Origin: Evansella clarkii
Lineage (GTDB): Bacteria > Bacillota > Bacilli > Bacillales > Salisediminibacteriaceae
Direction of reading: 5' to 3'
NCBI RefSeq assembly: GCF_002019695.1
Contig: NZ_KV917376.1
Coordinates: 2,410,670-2,474,669, forward strand
DNA length: 64,000 bases
Made by a program: the position numbers and the translations under genes. Shown here piece by piece: positions 54,105 to 62,799 of this stretch; position 1 is the stretch's first letter, and each line of letters opens with the position of its first letter. The notes beneath the pieces were generated by a model. That model was given only the letters and a program-made list of their open reading frames with translations. It had not been told where the DNA came from and did not search any database.

Positions 54105-55076
54105 ATGTCTAAAAAAGTACTAGTCATCGGTGAAGTTCGTGACGGAGCATTCCGTAACGTATCGTTTGAAGCAATTGCAGCTGCAAAAGAAATCTCTGCA
54201 GACGGAGAAATTGTCGGTGTTGTTCTTGGCGATAATGTAAGCGGTTTAGCGAATGAAATGATCCACTATGGTGCCGACAAGGTACTTACTGTTGAAAGTG
54301 ACAAGCTTGCTGATTATACACCTGAAGGATACAGCCAGGCTCTGCAGGCTGTAATTGATCAGGAGGATCCAGAAGGAATCGTACTCGGCCATACGGCAAT
54401 CGGTAAAGATGTTTCTCCGAAAATCGCTGCCCGTATTGGATCCGGCCTCGTTTCTGATGCTGTAGGAATCGAAGCGGCTGGTGAAGAAGTTATTTTTACA
54501 AGACCAATTTATTCCGGTAAAGCATTCGAAAAAGTGGTTGTTAAAGACGGTATTGTTTTTGCAACTATCCGTCCAAACAATATCCCGGCGCTTGAGAAGG
54601 ACGATTCAAGAAGCGGCGATGTGCAAAGTGTGGACGTAGATATTAAAGATCTTAATACTATAATTAAGGATGTTGTAAGAAATACAACGTCAGGAGTTGA
54701 TCTTTCAGAGGCTTCTGTCATCGTTGCGGGCGGCCGCGGTATGAAGAGCGAAGAAAATTTCGACATTCTTCAGGAGCTGGCTGACGTTCTCGGTGCTGCA
54801 GTTGGTGCATCCCGTGGAGCTTGTGACGCAGAATACTGTGACTATGCGCTGCAGATCGGGCAGACTGGTAAAGTGGTTACGCCTGACCTTTACATCGCTG
54901 TTGGTATCAGTGGTGCTATCCAGCACGTGGCAGGTATGTCTAACTCGAAAATCATTGTTGCAATCAACAAAGACCCTGAAGCGGAGATCTTCCAGATTGC
55001 TGACTACGGCATTGTAGGAGACCTGTTTGATATAGTGCCTAAATTGACAGAAGAGTTCAAGAAGGTACTCGTGTAA
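54105..55076 (+). CDS. etfA: Electron transfer flavoprotein alpha subunit
   Basis: FAD-binding alpha subunit (323 residues). The C-terminal domain carries the FAD site: [47 protein letters not shown] and [24 protein letters not shown] at 54105 is chosen over 54096 because AGGAGGG touches the latter. Forms the etfBA operon with a strong terminator. Serves the fatty-acid oxidation module upstream. Confidence 0.96.
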   Translation: MSKKVLVIGEVRDGAFRNVSFEAIAAAKEISADGEIVGVVLGDNVSGLANEMIHYGADKVLTVESDKLADYTPEGYSQALQAVIDQEDPEGIVLGHTAIGKDVSPKIAARIGSGLVSDAVGIEAAGEEVIFTRPIYSGKAFEKVVVKDGIVFATIRPNNIPALEKDDSRSGDVQSVDVDIKDLNTIIKDVVRNTTSGVDLSEASVIVAGGRGMKSEENFDILQELADVLGAAVGASRGACDAEYCDYALQIGQTGKVVTPDLYIAVGISGAIQHVAGMSNSKIIVAINKDPEAEIFQIADYGIVGDLFDIVPKLTEEFKKVLV

Positions 55077-55090
55077 TACTAAACGTTCAG

Positions 55091-55125
55091 AGTAAAAGAG
55101 AGCCGGCTTCCGGCTCTCTTTTACT
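55091..55125 (+). terminator. Terminator after etfA
   Basis: AGTAAAAGAGAGCCGG and CCGGCTCTCTTTTACT form a 16-bp stem; symmetric A/T flanks allow use from both sides. Confidence 0.88.
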
Positions 55126-55353
55126 CATTACATAACACCCATGTATTTCATAAGGGAACACCTGTAGCTGAAATCAATGACAATGCATTCAGAGACTTCA
55201 GAAACACTTTGAGCAATATTTTTGCTATGAAAGGGTATGTTAGTTAATATAGGAATTGTAATGAAACTAAAGAATACCTGTCGGTGTTTTGCATAGGCAG
55301 GCCTGTCTTTGCACGGGGATAAAAATGGCATGTAATATGAGGGAGGATTTTAA

Positions 55354-55668
55354 ATGGCTATCGTAAATGCAACTGATCAAAACTTTTCAACTGAAACTTC
55401 TGAAGGTGTAGTCCTTGCTGACTTTTGGGCACCATGGTGCGGACCTTGTAAAATGATTGCTCCAGTACTGGAAGAACTTGACGGTGAAATGGGAGACAAA
55501 GTAAAAATCGTTAAGCTTGATGTGGATGAAAACCAGGAAACAGCAAGCAAATACGGTGTGATGAGCATCCCGACACTTCTTGTTTTTAAAGATGGAGAAG
55601 TTGTAGACCAGGTTGTAGGCTTCCAGCCAAAAGAACAATTAGCAAGCTTACTAAACAAACACGTATAA
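55354..55668 (+). CDS. trxA: Thioredoxin
   Basis: General disulfide reductase, 104 residues. The active site WCGPC occupies residues 28-32, with the buried Asp and cis-Pro (MSIPT) conserved. GGGAGG precedes the ATG. Its place between etfA and uvrC is as in B. subtilis. Its own promoter is probably in the 280-base gap upstream, but I could not assign it. Confidence 0.97.
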   Translation: MAIVNATDQNFSTETSEGVVLADFWAPWCGPCKMIAPVLEELDGEMGDKVKIVKLDVDENQETASKYGVMSIPTLLVFKDGEVVDQVVGFQPKEQLASLLNKHV

Positions 55669-55680
55669 TAGTAATAATTA

Positions 55681-55709
55681 AAACTGAACGGCTGCCGTTC
55701 AGTTTTTTC
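55681..55709 (+). terminator. Terminator after trxA
   Basis: AACTGAACGGC and GCCGTTCAGTT followed by TTTTT. Confidence 0.88.
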
Positions 55710-55917
55710 TTTTGCAGGACAAATTCCGTTTTTTTTCATATACCTGTCCAGTTTTCTGACTGTCCGATTCCCCAGACTAGATTCCTTCCACCGCTGCTCA
55801 GCCTTCCACGCCTTAATTGCTAATACACCTGGGGGATGAACAGAGGACGATCTGGTGATATACTAAACATCAGAGAAGATTTCAATCAATAATAAATTTA
55901 AGAAGCTTCAGCTGTTA

Positions 55918-56071
55918 TAATGTGAACCTTCCATCAGTGGGGGGGATTCATCCACCACTGATTGTTAGTTGAACCAATCGGGATGTTAGCGTCCGTTATC
56001 TCCCGCCTAAACATCTTCGCTTCCACTTATGTTTAGAGACGGGAGTTTACGGACGGTTACATCGGGATAAA
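55918..56071 (+). repeat. Dispersed element A, copy 5
   Basis: Full-length plus-strand copy, from TAATGTGAACCTTCCATCAG to GGTTACATCGGGATAAA. The long imperfect stem GATGTTAGCGTCCGT...ACGGACGGTTACATC and the left hairpin are intact. Its end abuts the AAGGAG ribosome site of uvrC. Confidence 0.92.
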
Positions 56072-56085
56072 GGAGCGACAAATAA

Positions 56086-57870
56086 ATGTCACTTTTAAAA
56101 GAAAAAGTAGCAATTGTCCCTGATCAGCCGGGCTGTTACCTGATGAAGAATAAACATGGAACAGTTATATATGTAGGGAAAGCGAAAGTGTTGAGAAACA
56201 GGGTAAGGTCCTACTTTCGGGCGGCGCATGATATTAAAACGCAGCGCTTAGTCAGTGAGATTGAGGATTTTGAATGGATCGTTACATCCTCTGATATGGA
56301 GGCCCTGATCCTTGAAAGAACTTTAATCAGAAAATACAAACCACGCTACAATATCCTTCTGAAGGATGATAAGAGTTATCCTTATTTAAAGATAACTAAT
56401 GAAAGGCATCCTCGGCTGATCACTACGCGAAAGATTAAGAAGGATGGGGCAAAGTACTTTGGCCCGTATCCTAACGCTTATGCTGCAAATGAAACGAAAA
56501 AACTGCTCGACAGGCTCTATCCCCTGAGAAAGTGCGAGACAATGCCAAACCGGGTTTGCTTGTATTATCATATCGGCCAGTGTCTTGCTCCCTGTGAGTT
56601 TGAGGTAAGTAAAAATGAAAATCAGAAGATTGCAAGTGAAATTTCAAGATTCTTAAATGGCGAGCAAAAAGATATAAAACAGGAAATTACGGAAAAGATG
56701 CACCAGGCTTCTGAAAACCTTGAGTTTGAAAGGGCCAAAGAACTGAGGGATCAGGTGCAGCATATTGAAACGGTGATGGAAAAACAGAAGATGGCTCTCT
56801 CAGATTTAACGGACAAGGATATATTCGGTTGTGCCTACGATAAAGGCTGGATGTGCGTCCAGGTGTTCTTTATCAGGCAGGGGAATCTGATAGAAAGAGA
56901 CGTTTCGCTCTTTCCGATGTATCAGGATGCCGAAGATGACTTCTACACTTTTATCGGACAGTTTTATCTCAATGATCAGCACAAGAAGCCAAAAGAGATT
57001 TTAGTTCCTTCCTCGGTAGATGAAAATATAGTATCTGAGTTTTTAGGTGCAAAAGCACTTCAGCCTAAAAGAGGACAGAAAAAGTCCCTGGTAGATCTTG
57101 CCTGCAAAAATGCTAAACTTGCTCTGAAAGAAAAATTTGCGCTGATCGAGAGAGATGAACAGAAAACCGTTATCGCAGTAGAAAGGCTTGGAGAAGCGCT
57201 GCAAATTGACACTCCCCACCGTATAGAAGCCTTTGATAATTCCAATATTCAAGGTGTCGACCCAGTATCGGCTATGGTTTCTTTCCTTGATGGGAAACCA
57301 GATAAAAATAATTACAGGAAATATAAAATTAAAACGGTTAAAGGTCCTGATGATTACGAATCCATGCGGGAAGTGGTCAGAAGACGATACACAAGGCTTT
57401 TGAGAGAAGAACAGCCTCTTCCGGACCTTATCGTGATTGATGGCGGTAAAGGGCAGATATCGGCGGCCCAAAGTGTTATTGAAGACGAACTGGGTCTTTT
57501 GATTCCTGTCTGTGGTCTGGTAAAGGATGACAAACACCGTACTTCCCAGCTGATGAAAGGGGACCCACCTGAAGTTGTCAATCTTTCAAAAACAAGCCAG
57601 GAGTTTTACCTTCTGCAAAGGATTCAGGACGAGGTTCACCGTTTCGCTATCTCCTTTCACAGAAATACAAGGAAAAAGACGATGTTCTCTTCTATACTTG
57701 ATGAAGTAAGCGGGATTGGAGAAAAGCGGAAGCGGGCTTTGTTAAAGCATTTTGGGTCTTTAAAACGTCTTAAGGAAGCCAGTGTTGAAGAAATCCAAAA
57801 CGCGGGAATACCAGAGCCGGCTGCCTTAGCTTTATATGAAAGAATTCAACAGGAGAAAGAAACCTCCTAA
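56086..57870 (+). CDS. uvrC: Excinuclease ABC subunit C
   Basis: Makes both incisions in nucleotide-excision repair. The 594-residue protein has the N-terminal GIY-YIG nuclease ([26 protein letters not shown]), the UvrB-interacting UVR coiled coil (about 200-235), the C-terminal RNase H-like endonuclease ([28 protein letters not shown]) and a helix-hairpin-helix end ([16 protein letters not shown]). AAGGAG stands ten bases before the ATG, at the edge of element A copy 5. Confidence 0.96.
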   Translation: MSLLKEKVAIVPDQPGCYLMKNKHGTVIYVGKAKVLRNRVRSYFRAAHDIKTQRLVSEIEDFEWIVTSSDMEALILERTLIRKYKPRYNILLKDDKSYPYLKITNERHPRLITTRKIKKDGAKYFGPYPNAYAANETKKLLDRLYPLRKCETMPNRVCLYYHIGQCLAPCEFEVSKNENQKIASEISRFLNGEQKDIKQEITEKMHQASENLEFERAKELRDQVQHIETVMEKQKMALSDLTDKDIFGCAYDKGWMCVQVFFIRQGNLIERDVSLFPMYQDAEDDFYTFIGQFYLNDQHKKPKEILVPSSVDENIVSEFLGAKALQPKRGQKKSLVDLACKNAKLALKEKFALIERDEQKTVIAVERLGEALQIDTPHRIEAFDNSNIQGVDPVSAMVSFLDGKPDKNNYRKYKIKTVKGPDDYESMREVVRRRYTRLLREEQPLPDLIVIDGGKGQISAAQSVIEDELGLLIPVCGLVKDDKHRTSQLMKGDPPEVVNLSKTSQEFYLLQRIQDEVHRFAISFHRNTRKKTMFSSILDEVSGIGEKRKRALLKHFGSLKRLKEASVEEIQNAGIPEPAALALYERIQQEKETS

Positions 57871-57949
57871 ATTGTTTGCAAATTAAAGAATACTTTGATA
57901 CACTTCTATACAGGTTGAATATTGATTCGATTCCATAATTAAGCTCTAT

Positions 57950-58196
57950 GGATTGATAGAGGTGCGGAGATCATCAGTAAACTGCATGAGAAGTTTGAGC
58001 TTCAGTGACTGCAGCCGAAAGGGAAATCCGCCGAAGAAAATTAAGCCTCAAATCTTAATTTTTTGGAACTGTGTTGAACAAATGCAGTGCTGTCATACAG
58101 GAAAACTGTATGGAGGACTATCTCACGGAGCGGCTTTTAAGTTGTTAACTATGTTGAAAGTCGTATCGGCAGTGGGTCCTTACCCGCTGCCTTTTT
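57950..58196 (+). promoter_or_regulatory. Lysine riboswitch (L box) of lysC
   Basis: Aptamer core AGAGGTGCGGAGATCATCAG, GCCGAAAGGGAAATCCGCCG, and GGAGGACTATCTCA, with base-closing helix GATAG/CTATC (57955 and 58118), matches the L box. The expression platform is the terminator GGCAGTGGGT...ACCCGCTGCC followed by TTTTT (58168-58196). Lysine binding is expected to end transcription before lysC. Confidence 0.95.
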
Positions 58197-58369
58197 CTGT
58201 TGAAGAAGAATAATATGAGCTTTTTATTTTAACAGTGCTCGTTTTGCCATCGTTTTGGAATGCTAAAAAAAGGTATCTCCGTGAGTTAAGTCTTCATTAA
58301 AGAGCTTAAGCCTTATGGAAGCACACATCATGAGAATTTTTAATAATGGGAAAAATTGAGGAGGCGTTC

Positions 58370-59605
58370 ATGTTGTCAACTGTTGTTCAGAAGTTTGGAG
58401 GAACTTCTGTAGGAGATGTAGAGAAAATTAAAAAGGCCGCTGCTAAAATTAAGCGTGCCAAAGAATCCGGTTCCCGCGTTGTCACTGTTGTGTCCGCAAT
58501 GGGAAAGTCCACAGACGCCCTGGTGCAGCTTGCACAGGATATAACTGACTCCCCAAATAAACGGGAAATGGATATGCTTCTCAGTACAGGGGAACAGGTA
58601 ACCAGTTCACTGATGGTAATGGCTTTGAAAGAAATGGGTATTGAAGCTATTTCCTTTACAGGCTGGCAGGCAGGTATCAGAACAGAAGCTGTGCACCAGA
58701 ATGCAAGAATTACCCATATTGATTCGGAAAGAATTGAGGAGCAGCTCAACTCAGGTAAGGTGGTTATTGTAGCCGGCTTCCAGGGAATGTCTGAAGATGG
58801 TGAAATTACTACGCTTGGCCGCGGAGGATCAGATACAACTGCTGTAGCTCTTGCGGCAGCATTAAAAGCAGATTCATGCTCCATATATACAGACGTAGAC
58901 GGCGTTTATACTTGTGATCCACGAGTGGCGAAAAGAGCCCGGAAACTGCAAAGTATCTCCTATGATGAGATGCTGGAATTAGCTAACCTTGGAGCGGGCG
59001 TGCTTCACCCCCGGGCCGTGGAATTTGCAAAAAATTATGATGTGCCGCTTATTGTACGATCAAGTATTACTGACGAGGAAGGAACTATTGTAGAGGAGGA
59101 AGCATCAGTGGAACAAAACTTAGTGGTAAGAGGACTTGCTTTTGAAGGAGCCGTTACAAAAATAACAGTAGAACGTCTGCCAAACAGATATGATACTATG
59201 TCTAATGTATTTGCTTCTCTGGCAGAAGCCGGAATTAACGTTGATATTATTATCCAGCAGATGACAGGGGAAAATGAAATGAATGTTTCATTCTCCATTC
59301 ATACACAGGCTTTAACAGAAGCACTTCAGGTTTTAGAAAATAAAAAAGAAGTGCTTGGTTATGCAAATATAAGGCATGAAGACCGTCTTGCCAAGGTTTC
59401 CATTGTGGGCTCCGGCATGATTTCCAATCCAGGTGTAGCAGCCGAGATGTTTACTGTACTGTCAGATCAGGAGATTGCTGTGAAAATGGTAAGTACATCA
59501 GAAATTAAAGTATCAGCAGTTGTACCTGAAGAAGATATGGTAAAAGGGGTAGAAGCACTCCATACAGCATTTAAGCTGGATAGCCGTCAGGCGGCAAAAG
59601 TTTAA
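58370..59605 (+). CDS. lysC: Aspartate kinase (lysine-sensitive)
   Basis: First step from aspartate to lysine, methionine, threonine and diaminopimelate. The 411-residue protein has the kinase core (VVQKFGGTSVGD, FQGMSEDGEITTLGRGGSDTTAVALA, YTDVDGVYTCDP) and two C-terminal ACT domains (from about 265) for allosteric control. The ATG at 58370 follows GAGGAGGCG and is preferred to upstream codons. The lysine riboswitch adds transcript control. In B. subtilis an internal start makes a separate beta subunit; I could not fix the site here. Confidence 0.96.
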   Translation: MLSTVVQKFGGTSVGDVEKIKKAAAKIKRAKESGSRVVTVVSAMGKSTDALVQLAQDITDSPNKREMDMLLSTGEQVTSSLMVMALKEMGIEAISFTGWQAGIRTEAVHQNARITHIDSERIEEQLNSGKVVIVAGFQGMSEDGEITTLGRGGSDTTAVALAAALKADSCSIYTDVDGVYTCDPRVAKRARKLQSISYDEMLELANLGAGVLHPRAVEFAKNYDVPLIVRSSITDEEGTIVEEEASVEQNLVVRGLAFEGAVTKITVERLPNRYDTMSNVFASLAEAGINVDIIIQQMTGENEMNVSFSIHTQALTEALQVLENKKEVLGYANIRHEDRLAKVSIVGSGMISNPGVAAEMFTVLSDQEIAVKMVSTSEIKVSAVVPEEDMVKGVEALHTAFKLDSRQAAKV

Positions 59606-59631
59606 TTATTGTGGAGTAATCAGAAGGGGAG

Positions 59632-59664
59632 AAGGAGCATCCAGCGGCGGATGTTCCTTTTTCT
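59632..59664 (+). terminator. Terminator after lysC
   Basis: AAGGAGCATCC, loop, GGATGTTCCTT, TTTC. Confidence 0.8.
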
Positions 59665-59700
59665 ATTTTCAAAAACCAACATTACTTTTAACGGAGCCTT

Positions 59701-59730
59701 AAAAAAACATGGCCGCATCTTCATGCGGCC
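59701..59730 (-). terminator. Terminator of yslB (minus strand)
   Basis: GGCCGCAT, tetraloop, ATGCGGCC; on the minus strand followed by ATG and T7. Located about 80 bases beyond the yslB stop. Confidence 0.75.
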
Positions 59731-59807
59731 TACTCACTTATATTCCAGAACGGACAGTATGCTAAATTCATCAGAAAAGCTCATTGAGGAAGAAGTTCAG
59801 GCTTTAT

Positions 59808-60257
59808 TTAGTCTAAATTAACTTGATCTTTCGGATCCCATTTTACTGTAATTCTGCAGGTGCAAGGGTCCTTTTTAACTACTTCATACGTTGCTTCTGT
59901 AATACAGCCCGTTTCATTTTCATTCCATTCAGAGAGAAATCCTGTTTCGAGAGTGAATGGGCGTCCTTTTTCCATTCGGGGGGCTACAAGCTCGTAGTGA
60001 AGCTCTGTGCGTTTCTCTTTAATAAGTTCAAGGTCTCCCCACCCTGCAGCTGAAAAGAAGCTTGCTTTATCTTCCAGAACTGCCTGTGCAGAAGCGAGTT
60101 TTCTGTACAAAGCTTTTCCTGCCCAGTACAGTATCATTTCTTCTTCCTTCCCAAGAAGTTCAGGAAGAAGGACGTGCCTTAAAATGTGATTGCTAAAAGC
60201 TGGGACAGTTTCATTTACATCCTCTATTTCACGAATCATCTGTGATTTCTTTTTCAT
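59808..60257 (-). CDS. yslB: DUF2507 protein YslB
   Basis: Conserved protein of 149 residues (YslB, DUF2507), function unknown, in the V4R-like/heme NO-binding-like fold family by general annotation. Conserved blocks: HILRHVLLPELLGKEEEMILYWAGKAL and a C-terminal TCRITVKWDP. It is on the minus strand here, between lysC and the potassium channel gene; B. subtilis yslB is next to lysC and sdhC too. AAAGGAATGAT precedes the start. Confidence 0.85.
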   Translation of the reverse strand: MKKKSQMIREIEDVNETVPAFSNHILRHVLLPELLGKEEEMILYWAGKALYRKLASAQAVLEDKASFFSAAGWGDLELIKEKRTELHYELVAPRMEKGRPFTLETGFLSEWNENETGCITEATYEVVKKDPCTCRITVKWDPKDQVNLD

Positions 60258-60423
60258 CTAAATCATTCCTTTATAAGACTGATAATCAAGTATAATTCTG
60301 TTACAATCTTACCACAGCAGCTGCTCAGCCGGATAAATAATCTAAAAAAAAACAACAGCTTATGGTAAGGACATTGAGTAAGTGGTATACTTAAGCCCGT
60401 ATTATATGCGGAGGTATTTTACC

Positions 60424-61773
60424 ATGAAGTTAGGGTTAAGCAAGTTTCTCAGTCCATTCAGGATAGTATTAATTTCATACATAGTAGCCATGTTCGTATT
60501 CAGCGTGCTTCTTTTCCTGCCATTTTCCACCCAGGAGGGTGTCAGCCTCAGTTATTCTGAAGCACTGTTCACAGCTGTGAGTGCTGTCAGTGTTACAGGT
60601 TTAACCGTTGTGAACGTTTCTGAAACATACAGTGCAATAGGTGTATTTTTTCTTGCACTCGCCATACAGCTTGGTGGTATTGGAGTGATGACGATTGGTA
60701 CGTTCGTCTGGATGGTCTTTGGGAGAAAAATTGTCCTGTCCCAGCGGATGCTGATCATGGTCGACCATAATCAGGTGTCTTATGCAGGGATTGTTAATTT
60801 GATGAGGGGAATCCTGATCGTTGCCCTTGGAATCGAGCTTGCAGGCGCACTGGTTCTCGGTACTTATTATCTTAATTATTTCGATACCCCCCTCGAGGCA
60901 TATTACCAGGGTGCTTTCGGAGCACTATCAGCCTTTACCAATGCAGGTTTTGATATAACAGGGGAGTCTCTCATTCCCTTTGCCGACGATTATTTTGTTC
61001 AGCTGGTGACGATTCTGCTTATTTTTGCAGGAGCAATCGGTTTTCCAGTCTTAATTGAACTGAAAGAATATTTTTCAGGAAAGAATCCTAATTTCCGGTT
61101 CAGCCTGTTTACAAAAATAGCAGCGTCCACTTACTTTATCGTCTTTGCTATCGGTGTTGCCGGCTTGTGGATCTTTGAAAAGAATGCCTTTTATGAAGGA
61201 CTTGCCTGGCATCAGCAATTGTTTTACTCATTATTTAATTCTGCAACAGCCCGAAGTGGTGGATTGTCCACTATGGATGTTTCAGAACTGACGCTCGCCA
61301 GCCTGCTCTTTCTGTCCGGACTGATGATTATTGGCGCCAGTCCTTCCAGTGTAGGAGGAGGTATCCGGACCACTACTCTCGCGGTCATGTTTCTGACAAT
61401 ACGAAGTTTTACGATGGGGCGGACAGATGTAAAAGCTTTTGGAAGAGAAATTCATGTGGAAGACAGACAGAAAGCATTTATTGTCCTCTCTGTTTTTGTA
61501 GTTGGCCTGTTTATGGCGATTCTCATGGTGAGCGCTTTTGAGCATGGTAATGAAATAGCACTAATGGCAATAATATTTGAGGTTAGCTCAGCTTTCGGAA
61601 CTTGCGGCCTTTCTATGGGTATTACTTCCGATCTGTCCCTTCCAAGCCAGTTAACCCTCATGCTGTTAATGCTCGTCGGGAGGGTAGGTTTAGTTGCTTT
61701 CCTTTTCTCCATCAGGGGAGAAGAAAAGAAAACGAAGTACAAATATCCTACAGAGCGAATCATTATTGGCTAA
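60424..61773 (+). CDS. TrkH/KtrB-family potassium uptake subunit
   Basis: Ion-conducting subunit of a Ktr/Trk system, 449 residues. Four pore-loop repeats are seen with their filter positions: VTGLTV (about 60), FTNAGFD, NSATARSGG and SSAFGTCGLS, the last Gly-rich filter typical of KtrB/KtrD. About eight membrane segments plus pore helices. The ATG at 60424 follows GCGGAGG; two upstream in-frame Met codons have no ribosome site. The regulatory RCK partner (KtrA/KtrC) is not in the window. B. subtilis has no such gene between yslB and sdhC, so this is a lineage insertion, plausible for an alkaliphile. Confidence 0.9.
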   Translation: MKLGLSKFLSPFRIVLISYIVAMFVFSVLLFLPFSTQEGVSLSYSEALFTAVSAVSVTGLTVVNVSETYSAIGVFFLALAIQLGGIGVMTIGTFVWMVFGRKIVLSQRMLIMVDHNQVSYAGIVNLMRGILIVALGIELAGALVLGTYYLNYFDTPLEAYYQGAFGALSAFTNAGFDITGESLIPFADDYFVQLVTILLIFAGAIGFPVLIELKEYFSGKNPNFRFSLFTKIAASTYFIVFAIGVAGLWIFEKNAFYEGLAWHQQLFYSLFNSATARSGGLSTMDVSELTLASLLFLSGLMIIGASPSSVGGGIRTTTLAVMFLTIRSFTMGRTDVKAFGREIHVEDRQKAFIVLSVFVVGLFMAILMVSAFEHGNEIALMAIIFEVSSAFGTCGLSMGITSDLSLPSQLTLMLLMLVGRVGLVAFLFSIRGEEKKTKYKYPTERIIIG

Positions 61774-61849
61774 AACTAAAACAGTATTGTAATAAAATAC
61801 CTTTATATGCTCCTCTCTTTAAAATGAAAAATAATGGTATTTTCTATTT

Positions 61850-61890
61850 AGTCCTCTTTGTTAAGCAAAGAGGACTTTTCCTTTTATTTT
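61850..61890 (+). terminator. Terminator after the ktrB-like gene
   Basis: AGTCCTCTTTG, loop TTAAG region, CAAAGAGGACT, then TTTTCC and TTTT. Confidence 0.85.
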
Positions 61891-61982
61891 CTATGATATA
61901 ATTCGTTTTTGAAGGGTGTAAAAGCAGAGATTGTGCTGAAGTAAACGCTTTTGTGTAAAAATATAAACCTGTATCCGCTTTC

Positions 61983-62011
61983 TTGACGAGGGCCGGCGAG
62001 AGGGGTAAAAT
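61983..62011 (+). promoter_or_regulatory. Promoter of the sdh operon
   Basis: TTGACG at 61983-61988, 17-base spacer, TAAAAT at 62006-62011. Downstream, TTTATACAA occurs twice (62026 and 62046 regions) around CTTGTGTAAA, a possible operator. About 150 bases of leader precede sdhC. Confidence 0.7.
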
Positions 62012-62162
62012 GGTATTGTCACAATTTATACAAACTTGTGTAAAATTTATACAAGCAATAGTAGAATAATGAAATGAGAGTTTAATAGTAAAAGGAGGGT
62101 AACTTTTTTCTGTTTTCTTTACCATGTTAATACGCAAAATTTGATTACAGGGGGAAAGTTTG

Positions 62163-62771
62163 ATGTCCACGAATCGTGAGTTTTTCTACCGCAGGCTGCA
62201 TTCTTTATTAGGAGTTGTTCCTTTAGGAGCCTATTTAATTGTTCATTTTATGATAAACTATACAGCCACGCGGGGGCCGGAAGCTTATAATCAGGCTGCT
62301 GGTTTTATGGGCAATATGCCGTTTCTGTTATTAATGGAGTTTGTTTTAATTTATATTCCGATCTTATTTCATGGAATTTACGGGTTATATATCGCATTTC
62401 AGGCGAGGCATAACACATCTACATACAGTTATTTCAGGAACTGGATGTTCCGTCTGCAAAGAATTACCGGTGTCATTACGATAATTTTCATTGCATGGCA
62501 TGTGTGGGATACTCGTATTCAAAAAGCGTTTGGCGCTGAAGTTAATTTTGATATGATGGCTGATATAGTCGCAAATCCTATCGCTTTAACTTTGTATATC
62601 ATTTCGATCATCGCCGCTACATTCCACTTTGCGAATGGTTTATGGTCATTTGCTGTGACATGGGGAATAACTGTCTCCCATCGTTCTCAGCGTATCGCTA
62701 CTTATGTAACATTAGCAGTATTCTTAGGAATGTCTTATGTCGGCGTAGCCGCAATATTAGCATTCGTGTAG
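62163..62771 (+). CDS. sdhC: Succinate dehydrogenase cytochrome b558 subunit
   Basis: Heme-binding membrane anchor of complex II, 202 residues, the same as in B. subtilis. Five membrane segments are visible; axial His candidates lie in LIVHFMINY, FHGIYGLY, IAWHVWDTR and TFHFANGLW. The ATG at 62163 follows GGGGGAAAG. First gene of sdhCAB; sdhA starts 28 bases downstream. Confidence 0.95.
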   Translation: MSTNREFFYRRLHSLLGVVPLGAYLIVHFMINYTATRGPEAYNQAAGFMGNMPFLLLMEFVLIYIPILFHGIYGLYIAFQARHNTSTYSYFRNWMFRLQRITGVITIIFIAWHVWDTRIQKAFGAEVNFDMMADIVANPIALTLYIISIIAATFHFANGLWSFAVTWGITVSHRSQRIATYVTLAVFLGMSYVGVAAILAFV

Positions 62772-62799
62772 TCGTAGTATAAATGAAGGAGTGTTTCTG

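Noticed and set aside
57953-58213. 86-residue frame
   Set aside because: Lies in the lysine riboswitch and its terminator.
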